The notes beneath the pieces were generated by a model. It did not search any database and was not told where the DNA came from. It saw nothing but the letters and a program-made list of their open reading frames with translations. Position numbers and translations under genes: made by a program. From contig NZ_JACJOD010000059.1 of assembly GCF_014695385.1 (NCBI RefSeq), positions 1 to 33,370 of the forward strand: a stretch of DNA of 33,370 nucleotides, in the 5' to 3' direction. This stretch comes from Trichocoleus sp. FACHB-46 (GTDB lineage: Bacteria > Cyanobacteriota > Cyanobacteriia > FACHB-46). The first letter of the stretch is position 1; the number at the start of each line of letters is the position of its first letter. Below, one piece after another: positions 1 to 9,230 of this stretch.

Positions 1-171
1 TAGTGGTTGAACGTTGTCCCACAACAGACGAGGGGTCAACTTCTCACCACGCAAATAACGGTTGATGCGGTCATGACTAATGCCATCAAGATGGTCAGCC
101 AAGTTTGTCACTGGGTAGTTGATCGGGCTACTGATCAGGTATTGGCAGTAGTCGAGTTTAGTGAAGCTCAT
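1..171 (-). CDS. DDE-type transposase, N-terminal fragment (cut by window edge)
   Basis: Reading leftward from an ATG at 171, 57 codons are open to the window edge. The peptide begins MSFTKLDYCQYLISSPINYP and continues with ISHDRINRYLRGEKLTPRLL. I recognise this as the N-terminus of a DDE transposase group widespread in cyanobacteria, probably IS701/IS4-like. The family assignment is from memory and the catalytic part lies outside the window. No terminal inverted repeat was identified between this start and the next gene at 262. The plus-strand reading frame over the same bases (7-207) is its shadow. Confidence 0.65.
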   Translation of the reverse strand, partial: MSFTKLDYCQYLISSPINYPVTNLADHLDGISHDRINRYLRGEKLTPRLLWDNVQPL

Positions 172-261
172 TGCTCCAGTCTAATATTGCTCCTGCGTAA
201 GTCCTGAGGGTGTTCTTAGAATAACGCTATGATTTGCCCATAGCTTAGAGTTGATTTTCTT

Positions 262-1320
262 GTGCCTAAGTCAGGTTCTTTGTTTCCCATTGATGAAAAC
301 TACACTGCCTTTCTGCGATCGTTGAAGGAGCGAATACGTCAGGCACAAATTAAAGCAGCATTAGCTGTCAACAATGAACTAATCCTACTTTATTGGCAAA
401 TTGGTCGCGAGATATTGAATCGGCAGCAGCAGGAAGGGTGGGGAACAAAGGTCATTGAACGTCTAGCACAAGATTTGAAACGGGAGTTTCCTGATATAGG
501 TGGATTTTCGTCCCGCAATCTCAAATACATGCGAGCGTTTGCTGAAGCATATCCCGATGAGCAAATTGTGCTACGCTACGCTGCACAAATTCCCTGGCGG
601 CATAATCAGGCGCTACTAGATAAGTTGAAAAATCTTGAGCAGCGACTTTGGTATGCTCAGAAGTCGTTTGAGAATGGTTGGAGCCGCGACATTCTGGTAA
701 CGCAAATTGAAACTAACTTATACATACGCCAGAGGGGAGCAATTACTAACTTTGAGCGCACTCTACCGGATCTAGACTCTGATCTAGCTCAGCAGTTAGT
801 CAAAGATCCCTATAACTTTGATTTCCTGACTATTAGTGAAAATGTTAAAGAACGGGACTTGGAACGAGCTTTAGTAGAGCGCATCCGAGACTTTTTATTG
901 GAGTTAGGTATTGGCTTTGCTTTTGTGGGTAGCCAGTACCGTTTGGAGGTGGAGGGTGACGAATACTTCCTTGATCTGCTTTTCTATCATCTAAAGCTGC
1001 ATTGCTACATTGTGATTGAGCTGAAGGTGACAGAGTTTAGGCCAGAGTATTCCGGCAAAATGAATTTTTATGTTTCAGCTGTCAATAACATTCTGCGTAC
1101 AGAGGTGGATGGTCCAACAATAGGAATTATTCTATGTCGCTCTAAGAAAAAAACGACAGTTGAATTTGCTTTGGATACTGTACAAAACCCAATTGGTGTC
1201 TCCACTTATAAGTTGCGCGATCAACTGCCCCCTGCCTTACAGGATTGCTTGCCCACAGTTGAGCAGCTAGAGATGGAGCTAGAAGCGGCAGCTTCTGCCC
1301 TAGAGGAAGAGCAGAATTAA
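262..1320 (+). CDS. DUF1016/YhcG-type PDDEXK nuclease domain protein
   Basis: The protein has 352 residues and starts at GTG 262. No strong Shine-Dalgarno sequence precedes it. The N-terminal half (about 15-150) is the helical DUF1016 domain, with signatures such as YWQIGREILNRQQQEGWG and GFSSRNLKYMRAFAEAYPD. The C-terminal half (about 190-320) is the YhcG-like PDDEXK nuclease fold. It carries an acidic residue in EYFLDLLFYH followed by the E-L-K triad of YIVIELKV and a Q/N-rich helix, the usual core of this family. E. coli YhcG is the reference member. DUF1016 proteins are scattered among restriction, toxin and mobile loci, and their substrate is not established. The gene sits between a transposase fragment and parAB and may be mobile cargo or a nuclease tied to plasmid maintenance. 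Family assignment is firm; function is not. Confidence 0.85.
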   Translation: MPKSGSLFPIDENYTAFLRSLKERIRQAQIKAALAVNNELILLYWQIGREILNRQQQEGWGTKVIERLAQDLKREFPDIGGFSSRNLKYMRAFAEAYPDEQIVLRYAAQIPWRHNQALLDKLKNLEQRLWYAQKSFENGWSRDILVTQIETNLYIRQRGAITNFERTLPDLDSDLAQQLVKDPYNFDFLTISENVKERDLERALVERIRDFLLELGIGFAFVGSQYRLEVEGDEYFLDLLFYHLKLHCYIVIELKVTEFRPEYSGKMNFYVSAVNNILRTEVDGPTIGIILCRSKKKTTVEFALDTVQNPIGVSTYKLRDQLPPALQDCLPTVEQLEMELEAAASALEEEQN

Positions 1321-1393
1321 TTTTTCAAAAGTATTTGTGACAGGTCGGCGTAAACTCGCTGTACACTAACCCTGTGTTGCAACAATTTGAATC

Positions 1394-2146
1394 GTGGCAA
1401 AGGTTATCTCATTTTTTAACCAAGCTGGGGGCACAGGCAAAACGACCTTGGCAATGAACTTGGGATATTCACTTTCCCAACAAGGACACCGTATTTTACT
1501 TGTGGATATGGACCCACAGTCCTCCTTGACTGTTTTCATGGGAGTGCAGCCTCATGAACTTGAGGACACTATTGCTCAAAGCATCCTGGATAGAAAACCG
1601 CTGCCTATTTTAAGCGGGGTTCATCAAATGGATCTAGTTCCAAGTAATTTGACGCTTAGTGCTGCTGATGTAAAGTTGGCAACGGCGATCGCTAAAGAGA
1701 CCCGCCTCAAAAAAGCGCTCTCTCCGGTTGAGTCTGCCTATGATTTTGTCTTGATTGACTGCCCGCCAACGTTGGGCGTTCTCAGTATCCTCTCCCTGGT
1801 AGCATCGACTCATATCCTGATCCCAATGCAAACTCAATATAAGAGCTTCGTTGGTTTAGATCTGCTGCTAGGTACGATTAGTGAACTTCAGCAAGAAGGG
1901 GTTGCTGCAGACCTGAAAATTGCTGGAGTAATTCCCAATCTGCACGATCGCACAGCCCAAAGTAAAGAGATTTTAGAGGCGGTGACAGAGCAATTTGGTG
2001 GCGTTGCACCCGTTTTCCCGCCTATTCCACGCGCAATTGCATTTGCAGACGCTTCAATGCAGCACCTACCGCTAGGGCTATATGACCCTAAACACCCTGC
2101 TCTTACTGTCTTGACAACTATTACTCAAAGTTTGGAGTCCTTGTAG
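1394..2146 (+). CDS. parA: ParA/Soj-type partition ATPase
   Basis: The protein has 250 residues and starts at GTG 1394. It is a deviant-Walker P-loop ATPase of the ParA/MinD class. It shows the Walker A motif NQAGGTGKTT at residues 9-18, the A' motif VDMDPQSS around 37-44 and the Walker B-like FVLIDCPP around 118-125. ParA dimers bind DNA non-specifically on the nucleoid and, with ParB bound to parS, position and segregate replicons. There is no N-terminal HTH extension, so this is a short Soj-like (type Ib or chromosomal-like) ParA that would not autoregulate by itself. Its stop overlaps the parB start by one base, indicating an operon with coupled translation. It is one of the main arguments that the window belongs to a plasmid or a self-maintained island. 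Confidence 0.93.
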   Translation: MAKVISFFNQAGGTGKTTLAMNLGYSLSQQGHRILLVDMDPQSSLTVFMGVQPHELEDTIAQSILDRKPLPILSGVHQMDLVPSNLTLSAADVKLATAIAKETRLKKALSPVESAYDFVLIDCPPTLGVLSILSLVASTHILIPMQTQYKSFVGLDLLLGTISELQQEGVAADLKIAGVIPNLHDRTAQSKEILEAVTEQFGGVAPVFPPIPRAIAFADASMQHLPLGLYDPKHPALTVLTTITQSLESL

Positions 2147-3084
2147 TGCCACCCCGTCGTAAGGCTGCATCTCAGCCCCAGCTTCGTAATGTTGCAGTCA
2201 TTCTCAACCGAGAGAGTCCTGCTCAGTCCGCTCAACCTGCTCAGCCAATTTCACTTGAAAAGATTCATTTGCCTGCAAAGCAACCCCGTCGTTTCTTTGA
2301 TGCAGACAAAATGGCTCAACTAGTAGCATCTGTGAAAGAGTTTGGCATTCTAGAGCCGCTTCTAGTTCGTCCATTGAAGAGTGGTGAGTATGAACTGGTC
2401 GCAGGGGAACGGCGGCTACGGGCAGCTCGTGAGCTAGGCCTAACTGAAGTGCCCATTTTGGTACATGATTTGGATGAGCGGCAAGCGCTTCAAGTGACTT
2501 TGATAGAGAATCTTCAGCGAGAAGATTTAAATCCGATTGAGGAAACAGAAGCAGTCTTAGACTTGCTCGCGATCGCTCTTGAAGTAGATAGGGATGAAGT
2601 AGTATCTATCTTGCATCAATCGTATAACGCTAAACAGCGTGGTCAGGAGTTGAATCAGAACGTTCTGATTCAAATTGGGAAGATTGAATCATTACTCTCA
2701 GAGATAGGTCGCTTCAACGCCGGAACTTTTCGCTCTAGCCGGCTTCCGCTTTTGAACCTTCCTGATAATGTTCTGTCTGCCTTACGGAACGGGGAGATCG
2801 AGTACACCAAAGGTCAAGCGATCGCCCGAGTTAAAAATGAAGCTCAGCGAGCTGAACTACTCAAGCAAGCAATTTCTGAGAACTTGCCTTTGAGTGAAAT
2901 TAAAGCAAGGATTCAGGAGTTTAAGTCTCAGCCAGAACTAGCGCCAGAGAAGGTGATTGCTCAACGATGGAGTGAAATTGGTAAGCGGTTACAAAAGGGC
3001 AAGATCTGGAGCGATCGTAAGAAACGGGATCGAATTACGAAACTATTGAATGAATTGGACAAACTAACCGCAAGCGATGACTGA
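2146..3084 (+). CDS. parB: ParB-type partition CTPase/DNA-binding protein
   Basis: The protein has 312 residues and starts at GTG 2146, inside the parA stop codon. After a basic, Pro/Gln-rich N-terminus (1-34) comes the ParB N-terminal CTPase domain. It contains GERRLRAA (87-94) and ENLQREDLNP (121-130), which are the nucleotide-binding boxes of ParB/Spo0J. The middle (about 130-250) is helical and should hold the parS-binding HTH. The C-terminal part is charged and probably dimerises. The linker between the N-domain and HTH (about 150-180) is longer and more degenerate than in chromosomal ParB. ParB loads at parS as a clamp and stimulates ParA. No canonical chromosomal parS (TGTTTCACGTGAAACA-like) was seen, so the cognate site may be the hairpin at the gene end or lie elsewhere. 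Confidence 0.92.
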   Translation: MPPRRKAASQPQLRNVAVILNRESPAQSAQPAQPISLEKIHLPAKQPRRFFDADKMAQLVASVKEFGILEPLLVRPLKSGEYELVAGERRLRAARELGLTEVPILVHDLDERQALQVTLIENLQREDLNPIEETEAVLDLLAIALEVDRDEVVSILHQSYNAKQRGQELNQNVLIQIGKIESLLSEIGRFNAGTFRSSRLPLLNLPDNVLSALRNGEIEYTKGQAIARVKNEAQRAELLKQAISENLPLSEIKARIQEFKSQPELAPEKVIAQRWSEIGKRLQKGKIWSDRKKRDRITKLLNELDKLTASDD

Positions 3085-3107
3085 ATAAGAGGTTATCGCT
3101 TGCGGTT
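3066..3107 (+). terminator. Perfect 13-bp inverted repeat spanning the parB stop codon
   Basis: AACCGCAAGCGAT (3066-3078) is perfectly complementary to ATCGCTTGCGGTT (3095-3107), with a 16-base loop that contains the parB stop. This would form a strong hairpin at the end of the parAB message and is probably a transcription terminator. There is no clean T-run after it, so a Rho-independent call is not certain. A perfect palindrome beside parB could also be a centromere-like ParB site. Confidence 0.55.
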
Positions 3108-3437
3108 GTCATACTTCAAAAGAGCCGCACGTAAGATGCAGTGCAACTTGAGCAACACGCATCGCTAGCCTGCCCTAGCTCAACATCAGTTTCAAAGCAG
3201 CTGCAATGGAGTGGATTGGCATTGTTAGTGAAGTTCTGTAAGCGCCATCTAACAGATAGATGGAAGCAGTGTGTTGGTTGTCCTAGGCCCAAAATGAGCC
3301 GAGCGACCGTTCGGCTTGTGAGCTTACCAGGCTGCTCGACTCGGTTTGTTTTTGGATGCTGTGATTCGCATCGCTGGAGCAGATCTGGACTCTTCGTACA
3401 CACCCGATGAATTCACATTCACCAGCTCTGGCAATGA
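3108..3437. other. Intergenic stretch between parB and the DGR operon end
   Basis: About 330 bases lie between two convergent transcription units. I see no convincing gene; the small reading frames here overlap each other on both strands and resemble nothing known. Two hairpins stand out. One is CCATCTA/TAGATGG (3245-3263, 5-base loop). The other is AGCCGA/TCGGCT (3297-3316), which on the minus strand is followed by CATTTT and may terminate the minus-strand operon. I looked here for a DGR template repeat resembling the variable regions and found none. Confidence 0.5.
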
Positions 3438-3573
3438 AGAGTGCTCACGCCGAACAGGCAACCCGAAAACCGAGGTAGTTGAGCCTGCTGTCCGCATCAA
3501 GCCAGTCGCGGTAAGCAGAGCGGCAGTGTTGCGGAAGGCCGTACCACGAACCGCCGCGCAGCACTCGACGATC
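3438..3573 (-). repeat. DGR variable region 2 (VR2), 3' end of the second FGE-domain gene
   Basis: This segment aligns base for base, without gaps, with 5822-5957 (offset 2384) at the end of the other FGE-domain gene. The framework is identical, including the last stretch encoding GFRVACSA plus stop and several bases beyond the stop (AGAGTNCTCA on the plus strand). Across 15 codons I count 21 differing bases: 11 at first, 6 at second and 4 at third codon positions. That is the pattern expected when a DGR rewrites template adenines in AAY-type codons. The variable residues cluster in the C-type-lectin ligand face (W-Y-G-L-P-Q-H-C and D-W-L-D-A-D). The 3' limit is taken where the flanks diverge. 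The 5' limit is less certain because the two genes stay similar further upstream. Confidence 0.8.
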
Positions 3574-4305
3574 GCTGTCTCCACCTTTTACCCAGGCACT
3601 CCCATCTACGGGCGCACCCTCGTAGTTTTCATGCCAGCGACCGGCACACCACTCCCACACATTCCCATGCATGTCATACAGCCCGAAAGCATTGGCAACT
3701 GCAAAATTTCCAACGGGAGTAGTTTCCTGACGACAAACCCCTTTTGGACCTCGATCATAGGAGCCTAACCATCCCATAGTTTGGTCGTCTTCACCGCGAT
3801 AGTTTGCTAAATCAGTTGTAATCGTTTCGCCAAAGTGAAAGGGGGTTATGGTTCCGGCTCGACAAGCGTATTCCCATTCGGCTTCACTGGGTAGGCGGTA
3901 TTGTCTGTTGGTGTGGCGGGAGAGGCGATCGCAAAACTCCACCGCGTCAAACCAGGTGATCTGCTCAACCGGACGGTTATCGCCCTTAAACTCAGAGGGG
4001 TCGGAGCTAAGTTCTTGATTCACCTGGGGTAGGGCAGCTACGGCTCGCCATTGCGCCTGAGTAACGGCATACTTCCCTAGAAAGAACTTTTGAATAGTGA
4101 CCTGATGCTGGGGTTCTTCATTTTCCTTGCGTTCTAGTTCATCGGGTGGGGAGCCCATCATGAAATTGCCAGCCGGGATGAGCACCATATCTAAGGTGAC
4201 TCCTTTGCCCAGATCCTCAACAAAGTACTGAGCTTTTTCGCGGCGACGGTTAATCACCAGTATGGCAGTGGGTTCTTGGGATGCTTCCGGAAGCTTTGCG
4301 CTCAT
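3445..4305 (-). CDS. FGE-sulfatase/C-type-lectin-fold DGR target protein (second variable protein)
   Basis: The protein has 286 residues. The ATG at 4305 overlaps the RT stop as ATGA. Residues about 36-286 form a formylglycine-generating-enzyme-like (SUMF1) domain with the family signatures [59 protein letters not shown] and VLRGGSW, ending in [12 protein letters not shown]. In true FGE two cysteines flank this last region. Here only the second position keeps a Cys (HC), so oxidase activity is unlikely and the fold probably serves as a ligand-binding scaffold. The last 40 or so residues are VR2. The domain is closely similar to the C-terminus of the 1133-residue protein upstream. Unlike that protein, this one has only a short N-terminal arm, so it may act as a free sensor or as a donor of binding sites. 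It is the last gene of the operon. Confidence 0.9.
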   Translation of the reverse strand: MSAKLPEASQEPTAILVINRRREKAQYFVEDLGKGVTLDMVLIPAGNFMMGSPPDELERKENEEPQHQVTIQKFFLGKYAVTQAQWRAVAALPQVNQELSSDPSEFKGDNRPVEQITWFDAVEFCDRLSRHTNRQYRLPSEAEWEYACRAGTITPFHFGETITTDLANYRGEDDQTMGWLGSYDRGPKGVCRQETTPVGNFAVANAFGLYDMHGNVWEWCAGRWHENYEGAPVDGSAWVKGGDSDRRVLRGGSWYGLPQHCRSAYRDWLDADSRLNYLGFRVACSA

Positions 4306-5363
4306 CGAGGTGACTCAAAGGTGAGGGAGTTAAAAATGTGTTGTCTTGGGTGCCAGGTATCACCATGTTTGAGGTGAGCAGACCAGCTTTGAACTGATTG
4401 AGTTACATCCTCAAAGCTGGTTAGCCCTTGCCGATAGCTCTGCTGTAGCCGTCGCAAACGGCATCTTGCTCGCTTGAGATTGTGAGAGCGTGCCCGAATG
4501 TGGTCAGGAAAGACCCGAAAGCCCACAAAGTTTGCACCTAACCGAGTGGCAAAGAGTTGGCTCTTAATCGGATGAATTTTGAGTCGAAGCGTAGCTAGAT
4601 AGTTTTCGATCGCTAGGCGAGCTTCTGCTAGGAATGTGCGATCGTCCGAAAACAGGCTGAAGTCATCGACATAACGCACATAGCGAGATACTTTGAGCTG
4701 TTCTTTAACGAAGTGGTCAAAGCTACTTAAGTAAATGTTGGCAAAGCACTGACTGGTCAAATTACCAATGGGTAAACCTTTTCGCCGTTCAATCGGCGTT
4801 ACGAGTGTATCTCCTGGAAAATATGCGATCGCTGGCTCTTGCTCGTTGCTGCCGTCGATAATTGTGTCAATTAACCAGAGGGTTCCTGGACATTTGATTT
4901 TGCGGCGGAGCAACCCTTTGAGGATTTCGTGATCGATATTGGGGAAGTATTTGCGAATATCACATTGCAAGATATAACGACTGGAGCGGGCGAACTGGGT
5001 AAAGCGCTTTAAGGCTCGATGCGTGCCAAAGCCCAACCGATTAGCGTGGGAATCGTGGATAAAGGTGCGCTCGAAGATCGGCGTAATGATGTTGCACAGG
5101 GCGTGGTGTACGACACGATCGCGGTAGGGTGCAGCGGAGGTCATTCGAGGTTTGGGTTCTCTAATCCGAAAGGTTCGATATGCTCCTGGCTGATAGGTCT
5201 GGCTTTGCAGTTCTCGCTGAATTTTTTCTAGTTCTTGCTCCAAATTGTAGTTAAATCTCAATACATTGTCGCGAAAACGCTTTCCTCGTTGGGCTTGACG
5301 GGCTGCCAGCAGCAAATTCTCAAACGCAATAATTTGATTCCAAGGGTTGCCGTGGCGCTTCAT
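4302..5363 (-). CDS. Diversity-generating retroelement reverse transcriptase
   Basis: The protein has 353 residues. I chose the ATG at 5363 because [18 protein letters not shown] is the standard N-terminus of cyanobacterial DGR RTs, and this ATG overlaps the avd stop by four bases (ATGA) behind a GGCGGGGA ribosome site. The open frame continues 36 bases further upstream, inside avd. RT motifs in order: [15 protein letters not shown] with catalytic Asp135, LPIGNLTSQ (197-205) and [11 protein letters not shown] with YVDD at 231-234. The IGNLTSQ form of motif 4 is characteristic of DGR rather than group II intron or retron RTs. There is no maturase (domain X) or endonuclease domain. The enzyme copies a template RNA with adenine-specific errors and the cDNA replaces a variable region. 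It works together with Avd. Its usual template repeat was not found here. Confidence 0.95.
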   Translation of the reverse strand: MKRHGNPWNQIIAFENLLLAARQAQRGKRFRDNVLRFNYNLEQELEKIQRELQSQTYQPGAYRTFRIREPKPRMTSAAPYRDRVVHHALCNIITPIFERTFIHDSHANRLGFGTHRALKRFTQFARSSRYILQCDIRKYFPNIDHEILKGLLRRKIKCPGTLWLIDTIIDGSNEQEPAIAYFPGDTLVTPIERRKGLPIGNLTSQCFANIYLSSFDHFVKEQLKVSRYVRYVDDFSLFSDDRTFLAEARLAIENYLATLRLKIHPIKSQLFATRLGANFVGFRVFPDHIRARSHNLKRARCRLRRLQQSYRQGLTSFEDVTQSVQSWSAHLKHGDTWHPRQHIFNSLTFESPR

Positions 5364-5710
5364 GTGGTTCCCCGCCTCTGCCGTTGCTGATTGATCCAAC
5401 CACCTAAATCTGTACCAATGGCGTTGATTTGTTTCCCAGCATACTCATAGCGATCGGTATTGATCAGGCTAAAATCAACCAGTAGCCGTGTTTGGTACCG
5501 TAAGATATCGAGTTCGGTATTGAGGACTTCTAGTTGCCTTAATTTGTTTTGGCTATACCGTGCCTGGATTAGCCCTTCCAATAAATCGTAAAGCTTAGAA
5601 ATGAGACGGTCTCCCAGAGCAAATCGATGGTCACGAGGAAGGCGGTTCAGAATGGGAACGTACCATTTGATCAGGTCATAGGTCTTTGGAATAATGGGCA
5701 GTTCTTCCAT
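5360..5710 (-). CDS. avd: Avd-like DGR accessory protein (four-helix bundle)
   Basis: The protein has 116 residues, from ATG at 5710 ([19 protein letters not shown]) with GAGGGT upstream. It is rich in Leu, Arg and Tyr and looks entirely helical: [20 protein letters not shown], then [20 protein letters not shown] and a final segment ending [15 protein letters not shown]. This is the layout of Avd and 23S-rRNA-intervening-sequence proteins. Avd forms a basic pentameric barrel that binds the DGR RT and template RNA and is needed for cDNA synthesis. The stop overlaps the RT start. The 118-base gap upstream, back to the 1133-residue target gene, contains a short GCGC-GAA-GCGC hairpin followed by a T-run on the minus strand (about 5733-5757) and then a pyrimidine-rich tract. 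It could attenuate readthrough from the sensor genes into avd-RT. Confidence 0.88.
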   Translation of the reverse strand: MEELPIIPKTYDLIKWYVPILNRLPRDHRFALGDRLISKLYDLLEGLIQARYSQNKLRQLEVLNTELDILRYQTRLLVDFSLINTDRYEYAGKQINAIGTDLGGWINQQRQRRGTT

Positions 5711-5821
5711 AGCTGGGTTGACCCTCAAATCGCTAAAAAAATTTAAGCGCTTCGCGCCAAAGGAAGGAGCGTAAAGAGAAGCAGAGCAAAGGGTAAAAGA
5801 GGAAAAGGGTAAAGAGATATC

Positions 5822-5957
5822 AGAGTCCTCACGCCGAACAGGCAACCCGAAAACCGACGTAGTTGAGCCTGCTGAACGCGTGGACCCTGGCGCGGTAAGC
5901 AGAGCTGCAGAGTCGCGAATAGCCATCCCACGAACCGCCGCGCAGCAGTCGAAATTC
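5822..5957 (-). repeat. DGR variable region 1 (VR1), 3' end of the vWA-FGE fusion gene
   Basis: This is the counterpart of VR2, 2384 bases away and aligned without gaps. Variable residues in VR1 read [10 protein letters not shown] and R-A-R-V-H-A-F, against [10 protein letters not shown] and R-D-W-L-D-A-D in VR2. The shared framework SRLNY-x-GFRVACSA and the bases flanking the stop should contain the initiation-of-mutagenic-homing sequence. Because two targets share one reverse transcriptase, both are probably served by one template. Confidence 0.8.
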
Positions 5958-8900
5958 GCTGTCTCCACCTTTCACCCAGGCACTCCCATCTACAGGCACA
6001 CCCTTATAGCTCTCATGCCAGTGATCGGCACACCAGTCCCACACATTCCCATGCATGTCATACAGCCCGAAAGCGTTGGCAACCCCAAAACTGCCAACAG
6101 GGGTAGTTTCGTGTCGATAGATACCCTTGAGACCATCGCCATAGGTTAAGTTGTCGTGATAGTTAGCCAAATCGGTTGTGATCGTTTCGCCAAAGTGAAA
6201 GGGAGTTGTGGTTCCAGCTCGACAAGCATATTCCCACTCGGCTTCACTGGGCAGACGGTACTGCTTGCCAGTGTGCTGAGAGAGGCGATCGCAAAACTCT
6301 ACAGCGGCATACCAGTTAATGGTTTCGACAGGCCGATCGTCCCCTTTGAATCGGGAAGGGTCAGGGTCAAGTTCGCGATTTACTTGAGGCATTGCGGCAA
6401 CCGATCGCCATTGAGCCTGAGTCACTGGGTATTTGCTCAAGAAAAAGGAAGTAACCTCTACGATGTGTTGAGGGCTTTCTGAAGGCGATCGCTCTGGTTC
6501 ATTCTCTGGCGACCCCATCAAAACGTTTCCTGCAGGAATCTGAACCATTTCCAGCGTGAAATCGTTGTCTAAATACTCAATAAACTGTTGCCCTTCTCGC
6601 TGTTGCCGTTGAGTGCATCGTTGCCAAAGCCATCGGTTTAGAGTATCTTCAAAGCTTTTCTTAGTAACCTTTTCACCCAAAATAGGGGATAGCAGTTGCC
6701 ATAGCTCAGAAGCCTCAGTGCGTAGGTAATTAGAAGTGAAATGAGGTTCAGTTGCAATTTGCTGGTAAGTTTTGTTTTCTAACGTCCCCCGTAGGATGAG
6801 TTCTTGAACATAGTTCAAGTGCATTCCGATGTGATTCCAGAACTCTTCATTAATCGCCGCCAGTTTATCTTCCACACTCATTTCTGTAGGAAACGGTCTG
6901 GTCAGAGTTGCCAGGGTAAACAGAAACGGTTGTAGTGAAATGGATGGAGTGGAAGTTTCAAAGGCGATCGTAGCTACATCAAATTCAAACCATTGTAGAG
7001 GCGGGAGTTGTGCAGAAGGTTGGTCTCCAGTAAGAGTCGGATTGATTAAAATGGGCTGCTCTACCCGCAACTCCACCAGCTCAGGCACAATCTCATTTTC
7101 ATCCTCAGAAAACCAGAGGATAACCTCAGCCATTGCATCCACTGATTGATTGTGAACTCTTTCCTTATAGGTAGGATGTTCATTGAACTCAGAAGGGTAG
7201 GCATCGAAGTCAAAATAGCTGAGTTCCGCTGCAAAACGAATTTTGACTTGTAATTCAAAAGATGCCTGATCCTCTGAAATTTCAGTAATTGTGCGTTCAA
7301 GAATTGCAGCTGAAATTTCCTCACCCTCAGCCAGCTTTATCTCTTCAGGGTAGGGTTCTGTTGTTATTTCTTTGGGGCGAAGACCTGGAAAATGCACCTC
7401 AAGTCGATGCCTTTGTTGAGTAAATTCATCAAGAATTTCCCATTGAAAATAGTCTAGATGTTGTTCTAAAGCGGCATAAACTGTTGCTTCATCTAAATAT
7501 TGTTCCTCTTGCTTATTTGATGCCTCTCGCCGCTCGAGTTCCTCTGCTAAAGCGGCATAATTTCCACCCCAACGTCGCAACACCTGCCCCGTTACCTGAG
7601 CAAATGGGAAAACTTCCGCAGCAGCGTTTTCTCCCCAAGGCAAATCTGGAATTAGAAATGCCTCGAAATACCTTAAGGAGCCACCAAATCGCCGCTCAAT
7701 ATCGGCACCAACTCGTTTCTGTACCTCTGCTGGTAACTGCTTAAACACTACCTCTGCGATTTCTTCACCAACTGCCTGCGCTTCAGAAATGGGAATGGTT
7801 CCCAGCAGCACATCTCGAACGCCGTTTACAAAGTCATACTGCTGCTTAATTTTGCGGTTTCTAGGTTGCTTTGAGTCTATGGATACTGGTCGCAGCAACC
7901 CACTCAAAAAAATCTCTGCCAAAGATAGGGCGGCGGTCTCTTGGCAGCGGTCTGCAGTTTGCGGTACCCAGTTCTTCTGAATCAGGCGGATCACTGACCA
8001 GTTGACTGGCAGCACTGCCATCCTATCTACCAGTTCCTGGGCTGAATCTGAAGCGGTTTTGCGAAACTGCTGTACCAACTGTTTTGCCGTCAGAGGATCA
8101 GACTTCGCACTTCCCGCATTATCCGTTTGAAATGCCTGTGGGTCAAGAACAACTCCAATGGTTTGTTGCTCACAAATTGCAGCGATCGCCCGTGCCCACT
8201 CTGCCAACGATTCTGGCTGAATGGTTACTACCGGAAACTTCAGTCCTCTTGGTAAGCGTCGCCGCCGTCTTGGTGAGAGTCCTTCAATCAACCAATCCCG
8301 GCTCAATGCTCCTGGCAATCGCGATCGTAATGCTACTGGATAACTTGTTTTCAACGCACTGCGTTCCCAATAGTGCTCGGGGAGCAGTTGCACAATCGTC
8401 ACTGGGTTTTCGCGTGACCACAGTTCCAAAAGTTTGGGAATTTTACCGGATCGCCATGCCCTGGAGGTGCAATCGCTCACGAGCAAAACGAGCCGTCGTC
8501 CACTGACATCGAGCAACTCTTTTGGGTTACGAGCACTGCCCTTTAATCCTGCTACTGTTTGTAGAAAGAGTTGGGGGTCGCCATCGGCAGTGAGTTTTAG
8601 CTGCCAGGTTCGTACATCCCGAAATGCTCCATGCCGCTTCATCAACTGCTGGAACTCTAAGATCGTGTCCTGCCACACATCCAGCAGATTGGTCACTTCA
8701 ATCACAATCGCTAATTCTAACCATCGCTCTGGCTCTGGCTTCTCCACTGGACGCCAAGTTTGCGCCTCGGCACTAGCAATCACAGTTGCCTCTTCATCAA
8801 ACACCTGTCGCAGTTTGGATGGTACTTTTCGCTTCAGGGGACGCAGCGCTCGGGCAATTTGCTGCCGATTTCGCAAAGCGACTGTTTCCGGGACGCTGAC

Positions 8901-9230
8901 AGGCAGTGCTGCTCCTGCCACTCGGGCTTCAGTTTCTTGCTTGTTCTCTTCGGTTGGTCTGCGTGGCTCTGCTACAACCGCTGCTGTAGGAGATTTTTCT
9001 CGTTCCTCCGATGGCGTAACTGGAGGTAAAGGTGGCTCTGGTGCATCTAGTTTGCCGGGGGATAAAGTTGAGCGGCGAGACCGTTCCCTATCGGCAGCGA
9101 TTTCACCTCTTTGCAAGGCCAGCCAAAGAATTTCTGCCAGTTCAACTGGACTCAGATCAATTTTCGCTCGTTCCTTTAAAAGCGTTTTGAGTTCGGCGAT
9201 CGGGTTTGACGGTTCAGAGGGCAACGTCAT
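5829..9230 (-). CDS. vWA-like (SAV_2336-type) protein fused to an FGE/C-type-lectin DGR variable domain
   Basis: The protein has 1133 residues. The ATG at 9230 overlaps the MoxR stop (ATGA). Layout: a short helical N-terminus (1-45); a Pro/Glu/Arg-rich linker (to about 150); a SAV_2336-like, vWA-related domain (about 165-390). The metal-site motif is degenerate in that domain (IVIEVTNL where DxSxS is expected), although [12 protein letters not shown] is kept. Next come the SAV_2336-associated helical region (about 390-560), a beta-rich section I do not recognise (about 570-770) and a helical HTH-like segment (about 772-870). The HTH-like segment contains [16 protein letters not shown] and [14 protein letters not shown], resembling the domain that precedes NB-ARC modules in cyanobacterial receptors. 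The last part is an FGE-like domain (about 882-1133) whose end is VR1. In ternary conflict systems the vWA protein partners the MoxR ATPase. Here I infer that it is also the sensor, with a hypermutable binding face at its C-terminus. Confidence 0.87.
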   Translation of the reverse strand: MTLPSEPSNPIAELKTLLKERAKIDLSPVELAEILWLALQRGEIAADRERSRRSTLSPGKLDAPEPPLPPVTPSEEREKSPTAAVVAEPRRPTEENKQETEARVAGAALPVSVPETVALRNRQQIARALRPLKRKVPSKLRQVFDEEATVIASAEAQTWRPVEKPEPERWLELAIVIEVTNLLDVWQDTILEFQQLMKRHGAFRDVRTWQLKLTADGDPQLFLQTVAGLKGSARNPKELLDVSGRRLVLLVSDCTSRAWRSGKIPKLLELWSRENPVTIVQLLPEHYWERSALKTSYPVALRSRLPGALSRDWLIEGLSPRRRRRLPRGLKFPVVTIQPESLAEWARAIAAICEQQTIGVVLDPQAFQTDNAGSAKSDPLTAKQLVQQFRKTASDSAQELVDRMAVLPVNWSVIRLIQKNWVPQTADRCQETAALSLAEIFLSGLLRPVSIDSKQPRNRKIKQQYDFVNGVRDVLLGTIPISEAQAVGEEIAEVVFKQLPAEVQKRVGADIERRFGGSLRYFEAFLIPDLPWGENAAAEVFPFAQVTGQVLRRWGGNYAALAEELERREASNKQEEQYLDEATVYAALEQHLDYFQWEILDEFTQQRHRLEVHFPGLRPKEITTEPYPEEIKLAEGEEISAAILERTITEISEDQASFELQVKIRFAAELSYFDFDAYPSEFNEHPTYKERVHNQSVDAMAEVILWFSEDENEIVPELVELRVEQPILINPTLTGDQPSAQLPPLQWFEFDVATIAFETSTPSISLQPFLFTLATLTRPFPTEMSVEDKLAAINEEFWNHIGMHLNYVQELILRGTLENKTYQQIATEPHFTSNYLRTEASELWQLLSPILGEKVTKKSFEDTLNRWLWQRCTQRQQREGQQFIEYLDNDFTLEMVQIPAGNVLMGSPENEPERSPSESPQHIVEVTSFFLSKYPVTQAQWRSVAAMPQVNRELDPDPSRFKGDDRPVETINWYAAVEFCDRLSQHTGKQYRLPSEAEWEYACRAGTTTPFHFGETITTDLANYHDNLTYGDGLKGIYRHETTPVGSFGVANAFGLYDMHGNVWDWCADHWHESYKGVPVDGSAWVKGGDSEFRLLRGGSWDGYSRLCSSAYRARVHAFSRLNYVGFRVACSA

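Noticed and set aside
3116-3584. Small frames in and beside VR2, including one repeating the pattern of an alternative frame in VR1
   Set aside because: Their similarity to each other is explained by the shared variable-region DNA read out of frame.
4302-5363. Group II intron or retron origin for the reverse transcriptase
   Set aside because: No maturase or endonuclease domain, no intron RNA folds seen, and the IGNLTSQ motif plus adjacent avd and paired variable regions fit a DGR.
5711-5828. Possible DGR template repeat between the vWA-FGE gene and avd
   Set aside because: The stretch is purine-rich and carries none of the invariant variable-region words such as ccacgaaccgcc or cccgaaaaccg.
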